64,000 bases of DNA, taken from positions 404,045,389-404,109,388 of the forward strand of contig NC_081408.1 of NCBI RefSeq assembly GCF_030272615.1. The letters run 5' to 3'. How positions within the stretch are numbered: position 1 is the first letter of the stretch; every line of letters begins with the position of its first letter. The notes under the pieces were generated by a model. That model was given only the letters and a program-made list of their open reading frames with translations. It was not told the origin of the DNA and made no database searches. A program made the position numbers and the translations under genes. This stretch comes from Cryptomeria japonica (Eukaryota; Streptophyta; Pinopsida; Cupressales; Cupressaceae). Positions 36,701 through 45,039 of the stretch are shown here, piece by piece.

Positions 36701-39135
36701 TTATTCTACTTGCCTCAGATTTTTGAGAGGACAAAATGGCAAATTAAAATTAACCGATTCCACAATGAAGGGAAGACAAATAGACTCATGTGTATCTATA
36801 CATTAAAATTAGATATATAACAAAAGAGAGAGATTTTTATATGTCATATTTTCGTTGTGTGCAGATCAAATAATAATGCCCTATCAACAATGTCTATTTT
36901 GAAGTGGAAATTTATAAACTAATGTTAGGCAGGATAAATACAATAACATGGATCAAAATCAATGACCAGTAAAACAGCCTCACATTTGCAGACAAACATT
37001 GAAAGATAAACAACCAATGTTTGGAAAACCAATCGCTTGCAAGCTGAGAAAACAAAATTACAGCATCCTGATATTTGCACTGCCTCAGAAATGTTCTTGA
37101 CAATAAGAACTTCAAGCATCTTATTCTTTGTTGTGATCATCTAAATTTAATTTTAAATATTTTTAGGACAATTAAAAACAATGCAAAAAAATATATAACA
37201 TTTATGAAATAGAAATCAGCTGCTTCTGGAATAGACTGTGTGTAATTTTTTGCATCAACATCTATTCCGGAAGCAGCTGATTTCTATCTCATGGATTTGG
37301 AAACCTAATGTCTGTTATTTATGAAATAGATTGAATACTCCAAGACAGGATAAATATGTGATCTACCACATTAAAAGGATACTCTTTTCGTAGTTGCAAC
37401 GAATGTACTTTTGGACAATTACCTAAATCCATTTTCTGCACATAAAAGAAAAAAGCTTATTATTAATCAAACAACATTCTTTACAAATGTTTCACCTTGA
37501 TAATAAAATACAGATGCAAACAGTTAATCACTCTGCCACCATTCTGCAACCAGTTTTAAAAACAAACAAGCAAACAGGTACATAGTAATTCAAACTTAAT
37601 GTCAGATCAAATCCATGATTCCAATTAAAAAACTATTTCGAACACATTTAGTTTTAACTTTGAAATTGATTCTTGTGAAAAATCATTTTGGAGCACAAGT
37701 ATTTCTTTTCATAAAACTTGAAAAGATTTACAGTTACTTTTGCTCTATATTACTATCTCTTTTATCCCTTCAGAGAGTTTGCAAATGTTTGCCTCAACTG
37801 AGAAATCACTCGAGTTGAATTTTAACAAACCATTAACACTCAATCTTTGACAAGCATTGTCAAACAGCTGATAACGTACAATTTTATCTCATTTGAATTA
37901 TTGTACAGTTTCTGTTGTATAGATAGCCCATACAATAAAAGGAAACAATTTTTCACAATGAATGTAAGCATTTAAATTATTAAGTTTTGAACAACACAAA
38001 ATAAAGAATTGAGACTTCAATTTTGATTTAGGTTCTGACAATTTAAATTGCTCCAACAAATGAAACAGGAAACGGCTCCTATCACACGGGAACTCATACC
38101 TCTCCTCTTACACGGGATCTCATACCTACCCTCTTGTCCTGTTGATATTTTTCTTTTCAAATTTTGCTCCTAACATTCTGAGGGAAGTTCAAGGCATCTC
38201 ATCCTTATACAAGCACATGTGAAAATGCCTTATTTAAAAAAGAAGAATTTGTTTGGTGGCACAGTTCAGTGTTTCACTTTCTCCTACCTAGATGTGAATT
38301 ATGGCGGTATTTATGGGAGGGAAATTTATTCTTCGCAAGTCACGTGAATTGCAGCCAACTCAACTAGCTCACCCCTTAAACTTAACCTTATATTAATATA
38401 GGTAACACATTCAAAATACCCTATCTAACCAATCAGTCTCACACGACTTGAACCCAACCCATTTCTTCCTTGAAACTTCACTATTATTAAAGAAGGCAGA
38501 CCTAAATACCCTATCTAATCAATCGCCAAATTCAGCAAGCAACTCTGAACGCAAAGCCTTAGACAACAAAATAAACGGGACTATAATGCAAACGCTGTTA
38601 GATATCCTCCCTTAGACTTCGAAGAAAACGGACTTAATTCCTTAAACATAAATGAAACATCGACAAACCAAACAGGCCCTAGCATAAAAACAAAATTAAT
38701 TATGACGGATATGCTCAGTGAACAATATTAATTCTTCAAACTCAAGAAGAAACAGAACAGGTGAACATGAACAATGCCGATGTTAATCAAAAGCAAATAG
38801 ATTTTAGGGATTTATGCTATAGTTATCTGCGGAGGCAGAGCATGGATTTAACAAAATTAGAAAGAATAAAACAGTGAAGTTTAAAACCCTGTCCCCTCTC
38901 CAGATGCAAGACGTGCTAAGTTTTTCACTGAATTAAACAGATAGTTGAACAGAGCTTGAAAAACAATTAGGGTATCAAAAACCGTTACCGTTAGCTGGAA
39001 GAGGTCGTGCGGACAAAGGCCGACGAGAAAAAGTCTACAGACATCTCGATCGTAATACTTGCGATTGACTTCCTTAACATCGCCGTTACGATTGGCGCCC
39101 ATTAAGGCGTCCAGCTGCTTCCTCAATGCATCCAT
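18734..39135 (-). CDS. LUC7: LUC7-like U1 snRNP-associated splicing factor, partial (exons 1-8)
   Basis: LUC7 proteins are nuclear U1 snRNP components that help select 5' splice sites. Joined exons are 39135-38989, 37435-37383, 36183-36015, 35886-35823, 21310-21231, 21081-20931, 19148-19087 and 18796-18734 (789 nt, 263 codons). All introns are GT-AG and every phase matches. The first zinc finger is C33, C41, C56, H60 (CRLFLVGLCPH...CPKVH). Helical, charged sequence typical of the family follows (RELEDVIERLIVECDRKIQR, EELRAKRADKQ, MVDEAQKAMEEAEALKK). Plant LUC7 proteins are about 400 residues, so the C-terminal C2H2 finger and RS-rich tail are missing: no such exon was found down to position 1. 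The ATG at 39135 matches the family start (MDALRKQLDALMG) and has A at -3. Introns 1-7 are about 1553, 1199, 128, 14512, 149, 1782 and 290 bp, so the gene has grown by repeat insertion. Whether it is complete and expressed cannot be seen here. Confidence 0.93.
19087..19148 (-). CDS. LUC7: LUC7-like exon 7
   Basis: Acceptor TTATAG completes the Gly codon (G|GC). It then encodes ELGMVDEAQKAMEEAEALKK, with donor GTATTT. This is the conserved helix just before the second zinc-finger region. Confidence 0.93.
19930..20676. repeat. 71-bp direct repeats flanking a solo-LTR-like insertion (intron 6)
   Basis: An identical or near-identical 71-bp sequence beginning GTTAGCGTATGGGTGTAGAA is present at 19930-20000 and 20606-20676 (offset 676). 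The 605 bp between starts TGTTG and looks like a Copia-type LTR: a TATAAATA-like box, then TTGGAGGTTTTCCCAGGG near its 3' part. Normal LTR insertion gives about 5-bp duplications, so the 71-bp repeat needs another explanation (local tandem duplication or recombination). Confidence 0.7.
20931..21081 (-). CDS. LUC7: LUC7-like exon 6
   Basis: Acceptor TAACAG. It encodes AMLLLEAFNKDRALMPQPIQ, a Pro-rich linker (PPIAPLPLPPDARTQ) and EKLKKAEEL, ending with one base of a Gly codon before donor GTATGA. Confidence 0.95.
21231..21310 (-). CDS. LUC7: LUC7-like exon 5
   Basis: Acceptor CTGCAG. The split codon G|AA gives Glu, then LEGKSDNKIRVMEQVEEL and RAKRADKQ, with donor GTAAGA. Strong family match. 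Confidence 0.93.
21311..22140. other. LUC7-like intron 4, 3' part, non-coding
   Basis: AT-rich intron sequence with no ORF or repeat recognised. Confidence 0.5.
22150..22533 (+). pseudogene. Unidentified coding-like fragment in intron 4 (antisense to LUC7-like)
   Basis: An open stretch of 127 codons begins MEPVPDLPTNSNAISATANK and includes DWFHETERKDALAGLCNDGA and HGCMRSHLRDKFHVPPSAM. Its composition looks like real protein, but I do not recognise a family. The second half of the reading frame is repeated in the following 297-bp unit. It may be a gene fragment carried in by a transposon or a retrocopy. No splice partners or promoter were identified. Confidence 0.35.
22331..22925. repeat. 297-bp tandem duplication
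   Basis: Sequence from 22331 (AAACAGAACGGAAGGATGCT) recurs at 22628, and the unit end recurs at 22925, giving two head-to-tail 297-bp copies. The copies differ at only a few bases (for example GCGTGAC versus GCATGCC), so the event is much younger than the surrounding intron. Confidence 0.92.
23000..27380. other. LUC7-like intron 4, central part, non-coding
   Basis: No gene recognised on either strand. It contains a 27-bp tandem duplication (24184-24237) and otherwise AT-rich intron sequence. Confidence 0.45.
24184..24237. repeat. 27-bp tandem duplication
   Basis: TTATCACATGTCGAAGTCA occurs twice, offset by 27 bp. No function is apparent. Confidence 0.85.
27390..29130. repeat. Diverged duplicated segment, copy 1 (interrupted)
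   Basis: Blocks of this segment match 30410-31275 in order: AGGATCTAGATATGG...GGCCTTTG, then the region near 27790, then GATCCAGATTAGATAT and CTTCTGGTTTGGTAAAATATC. Copy 1 carries an extra 898-bp element (27984-28881). The pair is probably two copies of one old retroelement. Confidence 0.7.
27984..28881. mobile_element. 898-bp non-autonomous TIR element (hAT-like)
   Basis: The ends are AAAGAAACGGG (left) and AGAGAAACGGG (right, read inwards), 10 of 11 matching. Imperfect 8-bp flanks are TTTAGATC (27976-27983) and TTTAGTCT (28882-28889). The termini are rich in ACTCGG/GACTCG words, and the centre has a GC-rich block near 28470-28540. No transposase. The related segment at 31.0 kb lacks this insert, which supports the boundaries. 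The 8-bp flank fits hAT, but the mismatch leaves doubt. Confidence 0.65.
29131..30409. other. LUC7-like intron 4, non-coding
   Basis: AT-rich intron sequence between the two duplicated segments, with no gene recognised. Confidence 0.4.
30410..31275. repeat. Diverged duplicated segment, copy 2 (uninterrupted)
   Basis: This is the counterpart of 27390-29130 without the 898-bp insert. It shares GATCTGGATGTGAGGTGGCC-type sequence at its start and GATCCAGATTAGATAT and CTTCTGGTTTGATAAAATATC near its end. Confidence 0.7.
31264..31311. repeat. Compound (TA)n/(TG)n microsatellite
   Basis: TATATG, a run of alternating TA, about seven GT units and then another TA run form a compound dinucleotide repeat. 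Confidence 0.9.
31312..34498. other. LUC7-like intron 4, non-coding
   Basis: No gene recognised. A short ORF on the + strand at 31547-31924 has no match I know. A 17-bp duplication (ATATTCAAATCAAAAGG) lies near 33733-33767. Confidence 0.45.
34507..35699. mobile_element. 1,193-bp hAT-like non-autonomous element with perfect 8-bp TSD
   Basis: The ends are CTAAGTTACCGG (left) and CTAAGTTACCGA (right, read inwards). The 8-bp target duplication AATTCATA is perfect (34499-34506 and 35700-35707). Inside are CCCGTATCC/TACCC-type words near the ends, a 42-bp tandem repeat at 34916-35026 and a very AT-rich core (35060-35590). There is no transposase ORF. It sits in intron 4, about 120 bp from exon 4. 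The intact TSD suggests a comparatively young insertion. Confidence 0.85.
34916..35026. repeat. 42-bp tandem repeat (about 2.6 units)
   Basis: AGCCTCCTCCCAACGAAGAT starts at 34916, 34958 and 35000, an exact 42-bp period, inside the hAT-like element. The third unit is partial and diverged (GACGGAG). Confidence 0.9.
35823..35886 (-). CDS. LUC7: LUC7-like exon 4
   Basis: Acceptor TTGCAG is followed by SPEVVEFSKQIKEKLKEADD and one further Leu codon, then one base of the next codon and donor GTAAGA. It is separated from exon 3 by only 128 bp but from exon 5 by 14.5 kb. Confidence 0.93.
36015..36183 (-). CDS. LUC7: LUC7-like exon 3
   Basis: After acceptor GGAAG it encodes 56 codons from YQEAKAKGKDNYDRELED to AIAVSEVTQ. 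The donor is GTAGAT. The split codon GA|A joins to exon 2 in phase. The region is the conserved charged helical part of the LUC7 domain. Confidence 0.95.
36184..37382. other. LUC7-like intron 2 with hairpin
   Basis: Non-coding, AT-rich intron sequence of 1,199 bp. The only structure noted is the hairpin at 37209-37287. A pyrimidine tract and AG precede exon 3. Confidence 0.7.
37209..37287. repeat. 27-bp inverted repeat (hairpin) in intron 2
   Basis: The left arm at 37209-37235 contains AAATCAGCTGCTTCTGGAAT. The right arm at 37261-37287 is its reverse complement with one mismatch in 27. The loop is 25 nt. It could be a small foldback element or a source of a stem-loop RNA when the intron is transcribed. 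Nothing in the sequence decides between these. Confidence 0.8.
37383..37435 (-). CDS. LUC7: LUC7-like exon 2 (53 bp)
   Basis: Preceded by TGCAG, it encodes KMDLGNCPKVHSLQLRK plus two bases of the next codon, and is followed by donor GTATCC. It supplies the Cys and His that complete zinc finger 1. It is too short to stand out as an ORF and was found by family homology. Confidence 0.92.
37436..38988. other. LUC7-like intron 1
   Basis: 1,553 bp of AT-rich non-coding sequence between GTAACG and TGCAG. No embedded gene seen. Confidence 0.75.
38989..39135 (-). CDS. LUC7: LUC7-like exon 1 (start codon)
   Basis: 49 codons from ATG at 39135, ending LCPHDLFQLT. The donor GTAACG begins at 38988 in phase 0. 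Carries the first two cysteines of zinc finger 1. Confidence 0.95.
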
Positions 39136-39182
39136 TTTTTTTCGTCAAACCAAGAAAATGCAAACCCTCTGTGAGCGGATGC

Positions 39183-39191
39183 TTAGGGTTT
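39183..39191 (-). promoter_or_regulatory. Telo-box (AAACCCTAA) upstream of LUC7-like start
   Basis: On the minus strand AAACCCTAA lies about 50 bp before the ATG at 39135. Telo-boxes near transcription starts are well known in plant ribosomal and RNA-processing genes, which suits a splicing factor. The transcription start itself cannot be seen. Confidence 0.5.
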
Positions 39192-40025
39192 CACCTCTGG
39201 AGCTCCCACAACCAAAACCATATGAGAAACACTTTCCTGCTTCCACAGAAAAGCCTTGGACGACTAACCAACGTCTCTTAACACTCCTCTCCTTTATTTT
39301 GCTCTTTCACGGGTATGTGCGAAAATTCGTGAACGAAGAGAATAATACTATTGTTGTTGATTTCTGGGTCTCTATGCTAATTCTCTGGATAAAACTTCAA
39401 TTTTTATCTCCCTCTAACCACAAACTTCATTTTACAAAATTAACATACTTTTCCCAAGGGATATATTTTATTCTTGTTATTAGTAAAACTTTTGGTAATG
39501 TGTGTAATTGAAAAAAAAAGGGTATGTTTTTTTGGTTCATTCTCATTGAGCTTTTCCATGTTATAGAGAAAGTCTTTAATTTGTTTTTTCTAAAATGTCT
39601 ATGTAATGTTTTTTTCTAAAACAATTTCATTAATCGTTTTGTTTAATGATTCAGTGATATATATGTTGAGCAAGTCATTTGCTCTTTTTCACTATAAAAA
39701 ATAACAAAAAAAAATTAAAAATAATGTTTATGTATTGCATTTTTTGCTTTAAATATTTCTAAATATTTTTTAAGTTGGATGTATTGATTTTTGAAATAAA
39801 ATTTGTGGTCGATTAAGAGGAGAAGGCTCTACAAAAATGACGGTGCATAAACCTAGGGTTTACCCCAACGCAAGGGTCATCAAGGTTGTGGAGGAGGTTA
39901 TACAACCTCCTCCACCATATAAGCAGCTCACTCCTCTCCTGCTTTTTCTCTCTGTAATTAATGCTTGTTCGTATTTGGTGTGTGTTGTTCTTAGTTCACA
40001 CGTAAGGAATCATTAATGCAACTAT
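39192..40025. other. Probable LUC7-like promoter region and LINE 5' flank
   Basis: No gene is recognised. The first few hundred bases should hold the promoter of the minus-strand LUC7-like gene. From about 39830 on, the sequence is likely the 5' untranslated part of the LINE-type ORF beginning at 40026. Confidence 0.4.
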
Positions 40026-40607
40026 ATGGATGGCAATTCGATTTTTGAGGCAATTAATTCGCCTAGCCATGTCATTGAAAATGATGGTGCCCTTGTGAAC
40101 GATACCATTTCCTTTAAATTTGCATTGATTGAAACCCTATTTGCCATTCCTAACTCTATGAAATTCAACATGAATTTTACTACCCTATCTGAAAGTAATG
40201 GCGAATTAGGAGGAGGAGGAGGTAAGCAGGCTATCCCTATTGTTTCTAGCTTTAGTGTTGTTCTAAATCATGAAATGATTAACGCTCTTAATAATGAAAA
40301 AACTTGGTTCAAAAGTTTTATTGTGTTTCTTGTGGTCGTGATGCTACTAAGTGCCTGACTCACAAATTTCTTGATGAATGGCTTTAAAATGTTTGGATTA
40401 AGAAACTAGGGTTTCATTTTTCTTTTTGTACAATGATTCAAAAAGGGTTGTTTATTATTTTTTTCAATGATGCTAAATCTCAAGCGGATGTGATTAAGAA
40501 ACAATACTAGTCCATTGGAAGTCGCACATTTAGGGCCCTCAAGTGGTCGTCTAATGTTGTGTCTAATGACATTTTGGCCCTCTCCTGTCCTAGATGGATT
40601 GTAAGGT

Positions 40608-41997
40608 AAGCAAAGTGCAGAAACACTTTCCATAATGTCAATTTCTTAGAGGAGAGAAGCAAGGATTACTTTTAATTTCAAACTACAATATCAAGATACA
40701 CAATGCAGGAAAACAAAGCAACATGAAAAATTCACAATCACAAAGAGTACACCAGAATTCACATGGGAAAACCCTTACGGGTGAAAAACCCACACACCAA
40801 AGCAATATCTCTTGTATTACAGTAAAAATAGTTTACATACAAGTTATAGATTTCATGCTCTGATCTGGTCTCTATTCAGGCAGCAATACATATGATTACA
40901 TTCACAATCGGTCTCTAATTCAGCATCAAATAGAATCACCAATCAATCACCATCAACAACTGACCAACCGCTTTTCCAAAAGTTTATATCTCCTACATAG
41001 AAATTGGTTCGATTAATTTCCCATGGCTTCCAATTGTCTGATTCTCAAGCTATCAAACAGACACGGAGAACTCATAGCAAATTGTCAACACTCTAGCTTT
41101 GATGAATCATCGATATCCAACTCAGCAAGTCAAAAGGAGTCATATTGTGGTCCCACTAAGTCTCAACAGTTATTGGCAAGAGTTCCTCACTTCAGAAATG
41201 ACTTAGACTTTTCTTATTGAAAAGTAATATTACACTGAAACCCTCTTTGTCGCCAAGACTCGGTAATATTATATCGATATTAGATATTGGCTTTTCGGTA
41301 TAAACTATGGCTTTGGCTTGAAAAGTCTTGTCGAAACCTTAAGTCACACCGAAAACAATAGTGCATCGTCGAGACTCAACAATGTCTCTACGACATGTTC
41401 TTATCGACAAAGGCATATAACTTCGGCTAGCTACTAAAGACATCTTACCAAACCCTTAAGTCACACCAAAAAATCCATTTTCGCCAAGACCGAACACTTG
41501 CTACATTGAAAACATCTTTATCGGCAAACGGAAGAACCTTCGATGAACTCCTTTGGATGACTTACCGAAACCCCAAGCTACACTGAAATCTTCATTTTCA
41601 CCAAGATAGAACAACACTATACCAAAATGGTCTTATCACCAAGTAAAGGAACTTCGGCTACGAGCTCGAAAAGTCTTAGCAAACTCAAATGTCACCCCAA
41701 AATTTCTGACGTTGCCAAGACCCAACACGTGTCATAGCGATATCGATATGAAGTATAACTTTTGCGAATTGCTTAAAGAGACTTGTCGAACACAAATGTT
41801 ACACCGAAGTCTATGTTCGCCCGGACCACTCCAAGGTCTCACCGAAACAAAAGCTCATTGGAGAAAGAAAGTGACTTCGGCCAGCTGCTTGGGAAGTCTT
41901 GCCAAACTCCAAGGTTACCCCGAAATCCTTCTATGCTCGACTTCGCCAAGACACTGCAAGAGTCACACTAAACTTTCTAAAACTAGTCTTCTATGAG
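40608..41997 (-). mobile_element. Insertion in the LINE relic: LTR-like part plus 115-bp repeats
   Basis: The LINE frame stops at AGGT (40604-40607) and resumes at AGGT (41998-42001), so about 1.39 kb was inserted with a 4-5 bp duplication. The left part resembles, on the minus strand, a Copia LTR 3' region (GGGTTTTTCACCCGTAAGGG and GTTTTCCCATGTG near 40755-40795). The right part is a tandem array. The terminal structure was not fully resolved. Confidence 0.55.
41225..41985. repeat. About 115-bp degenerate tandem array
   Basis: CGCCAAGAC-type cores occur at about 41251, 41367, 41482, 41599, 41713, 41818 and 41944 (spacing 105-126 bp). Each is accompanied by GTCACACCGAAA, CTTCGGCTA and AAGTCTTGCC-like words. 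There are six to seven units, all diverged. Confidence 0.8.
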
Positions 41998-42400
41998 AGG
42001 TTTCAACCAGCAGGTTTGAGGCACACTTCCTCAACATGGATTATGGCCAAGAACCTCCCTCCTCTGTTGTGGATTTTTATTCCCCAGTTGTTGGAATCCA
42101 CAGGGAAAGTGCTTGAGGTGGATAATACTTATTATTTAGTTTTGCATATGGATGTTAGAGTGTTAATCTCAATCAACCCAAGCAAAGATCTTCCCAAGTT
42201 TGTTGAAATCAATTTCGATGAAGAACCCATGGTCTATTTAGTTGAAACCCTTAGCGGGATTAATGCTTGTTTTCTTTGTAGACATGAGGGCCATATTTAA
42301 GGAATTACCCTATTCATGAAACGCAAGCCTTATGCTAAATCTAATGGCACCTCTAGTGGTGGTATTCCTAAGCAATCTATTGGAGAGTCTACCCTATCTT

Positions 42401-43229
42401 AACTGACTCTACTTGAGGGTACTTCAAATGAAGTTTGCAGGCCTATCTTGGAGTGTCTCAATTCTTTGAAAGAGGCAGTGAGGGTTGTGGTTACTGCTCC
42501 GCCTGCTAACCTCCCCACCCTTGACGATTCTTTAAAGATTAAGAATTTAATGTTGACCCCCCACCGCATTTTGCTATCTTTGTTTCATTATCCCAATTAA
42601 AGGATACCAAGAAGGATTCCTTTGACCAGTTTATTCATCTCATGGCCCACAAGTCCAAGAGGAAAAATGCCCAGCAACTTGCTCTAGATAAGCTTAGGAA
42701 GGCCAAGGATTAAACAATGGAGGTTTCACAACATCCTAATGAGTCGCCTCTAGTTGACCCTATGCTCCAATGGATGATGATTCTCAATCTCTGATGTTAG
42801 TGGTTAGCGTGACTAAAAAGGATAACCGCAGCTTCTGTCTAATCTATATTTGGGGATATCAAAGAGAGGAGGCACTCTAGTATGAAGCTGAGTGAGTCAA
42901 ATGGTTTGACTATCCCTAATGGGAGAGCCACATCCCTGAAGCTCTCGAACAATTTCAATATTCTCATGGAATCTTAGATTGAGAAGCCTTGAGATGGTGA
43001 ATTTGGTAGTTGCTCCTCCCCCATTGGTGACACTCAAGCTACCCCCTCTACACAACTTTGTAGTAGTATGACTCCTATCAATGATAGTCATAATTCTAGA
43101 GTTGACAAGGATAATGAAATCTTTGATATTATTAATGCCAATCCTCTTATTAGGAATAAGGCCTCTAATGAGGGTCATGACCTAGCCATAGTACCTTATG
43201 ATAAATCCAAAGCGAGTCTTAGTGTTGAC
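42401..43229. other. Tail of LINE-type relic, decayed
   Basis: Short open fragments in several frames look like the decayed 3' part of the LINE-type ORF. Nothing more specific can be supported. Confidence 0.35.
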
Positions 43230-44494
43230 TGCAGATAAGGATCTGTAAGTTGTAAGACACAACACTTCAATAAATCATTGCATGCATGGTTAGACAGATA
43301 TAATCATGAGTATAAAAATCATAACAAATCGACCTATTGCCTTCTAAAAGATGCGAGTATAGACTTGCTCTCATATTTGTCTAAGAAATACCAGTGACTA
43401 TGCTACACCAAGACGAAGGATTTAATCTATATGAACATAAGATTAAGCTAAATTGATGCAAGATTAAGCTAGATATGCAAGATTGAGCTAAATGAATGAA
43501 TAATAAGCTAGATGAATTCAAGCAATCATGATTAAACTATATATGCAAAAAGCTAAACTAAGATGCAACAATCTCAAAGCACAATATCTTCAATGACTCT
43601 AGAGCAAAAACTGCATAATAACAATAAATCTCCAAGGTGTTTTTGAATGAGAGATGAAAGTTGAATTTATAGAGACTCAAAAGAGAGACCAATGGTCAAG
43701 ATCGATTAACAATGAGCGGTTGAGATTCCTCAAGAGAAAGCACAATTCAAGATAATTGAAATAATTGAGAGATCAGATTAAGTTAACCTTGAGATAGATT
43801 CCAATTATAGCTTGATTGAATGCATTCAGATTATAAGTCTGAGTTTGCATTGGAGATAAAAGTAGTTGATTCCATCCACTTGAGATAAAAATAGTCAATT
43901 TCATGCACATTTCTTTAATTTGCTCAAGATTTTTATTTAGAAAAAGCCTTTTCAATGCAACTTAACCTCTTTCCTCAACAAAAGCTTTGAGTTTTAATTT
44001 TAGAGAAAATGATTAATTCAATTTAATTGTGTTTCTAATTTCTCAAGTTATCTCAATTTTAGAAAAAGAAATATCTTAAGTTCGATTTCTTCTCTCAATT
44101 TAATTCTTTTGTTTTGTTTTCAATTTAACTCTTTCTTTTGCAGATTAATTCCTCTTTTTGTGATAAATCTCTTTTTGTAAATTAATTCTTCTTCTTTTTT
44201 AAATTAATTCCTTTTTTTTTGTGATTTAAATGGCAAATTATATATTAATTAAACATGCTAGGATATTTAATTAAATAAATATGATAACTGATTAAAATGA
44301 TTTCCTTGGAATGATTAATAAAAATAAATAAATATTTAATTAATATAGAGTGATTTATTGCCATGTAATATTAATGATTGAAGAATTAATTAATTAGGTG
44401 CTCAAGGTTGATTTAATTGTCTTTGGTTAGGACCTTGGTGATGTTGTCGAGAATAGGGGCTCATGGTTTAGGTGACCATTTTTAGGGTATTACA
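43230..44494 (-). repeat. LTR copy 1 of Tat-type Ty3/gypsy element
   Basis: On the minus strand it begins TGTAATACCCTAAAAATGG (44494) and ends near CTTATCTGCA (43230). It is closely matched by 45040-46280. It is preceded on the minus strand by the polypurine tract AAAGAGGGGTAAA (44495-44508), as expected just upstream of a 3' LTR. Confidence 0.8.
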
Positions 44495-44508
44495 TTTACC
44501 CCTCTTTG
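44495..44508 (-). other. Polypurine tract next to LTR copy 1
   Basis: Minus strand AAAGAGGGGTAAA directly abuts LTR TGTAATACCC. This is the primer site for plus-strand DNA synthesis in LTR retrotransposons. Confidence 0.75.
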
Positions 44509-45039
44509 AATTAATGTGCGGGCAACGCGTTGGTCCAAAGAATAGTTAATGTCAAATAGATATCAGTTCTAAACTTGATGGATCACAAACTGATGAAGAG
44601 CGAGATGTTTAGCTTGATTTGAAGTGATGAAACTGAACAGATTGATTAAAGAGATATCGATCCTGAACTTGATTGAACAAGAATCGACAAAGAGCGAGAT
44701 ATCGTTCTTGAACTTGATTGATCAAGAAGCAAGCACCGATATAGAACTTGATTGAACTAGATTGAGCGAGAGACACAACCGATTCCAAACTTGATTGAAC
44801 AAGAATCGACTGAGCAAAGCAATAAAACCAATTCCGAACTTGATTGAACAAGAATCAACTAGCAAGAGAAAATGTCCAGCTTGATTTGATGTGATGAAAC
44901 TGAACACCGATCTAAAGATTGATTTAGATAAGGACAAAATTTGATATGGCCTTAGAGATTGCTTTATTTGACATCGAAGAATCTCAACTTGATATGACGT
45001 GATTTAGTTAAGATGCCCCTAGTAACTCTGTGTGTGAAA

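Larger units (their letters stand above)
40026..42400 (+). pseudogene. LINE ORF1-like / DUF4283 protein relic, split by an insertion
   Basis: An ATG at 40026 (MDGNSIFEAINSPSHVIEND) opens 110 codons. A frameshift near 40333 moves the frame (SCGRDATKCLTHKFLDEWL), giving a DUF4283-type block to about 40606 (ILALSCPRWIVR). The frame resumes at 42002 (FQPAGLRHTSS, then LPPLLWIFIPQLLESTGKVL) and runs to a zinc-knuckle-like CFLCRHEGH at about 42268-42295. The knuckle's last Cys appears replaced by Tyr after a frameshift. DUF4283 plus a CCHC knuckle is typical of plant LINE ORF1 and related retroelement proteins that bind RNA. A foreign segment (40608-41997) splits it. Residual ORF-like text continues to about 43.1 kb. 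No ORF2 (endonuclease/RT) was seen. Confidence 0.65.

Noticed and set aside
39059-39511. 150-codon + strand ORF opposite LUC7-like exon 1
   Set aside because: Shadow of the exon and promoter region. The minus-strand frame has clear family identity, and this one has none.
40601-41998. Second introner-like insertion (GTAAGG|GTAAGC at the left border of the insert in the LINE relic)
   Set aside because: The frame is restored by the AGGT duplication rather than by an AG acceptor at the right border; no matched acceptor or TIR was found.
44609-44937. Overlapping minus-strand ORFs with repeated SCSIKF/SSLNQV-like peptides
   Set aside because: They come from repeated AACTTGATTGAACAAGAATC-type words in the retroelement's non-coding internal region.
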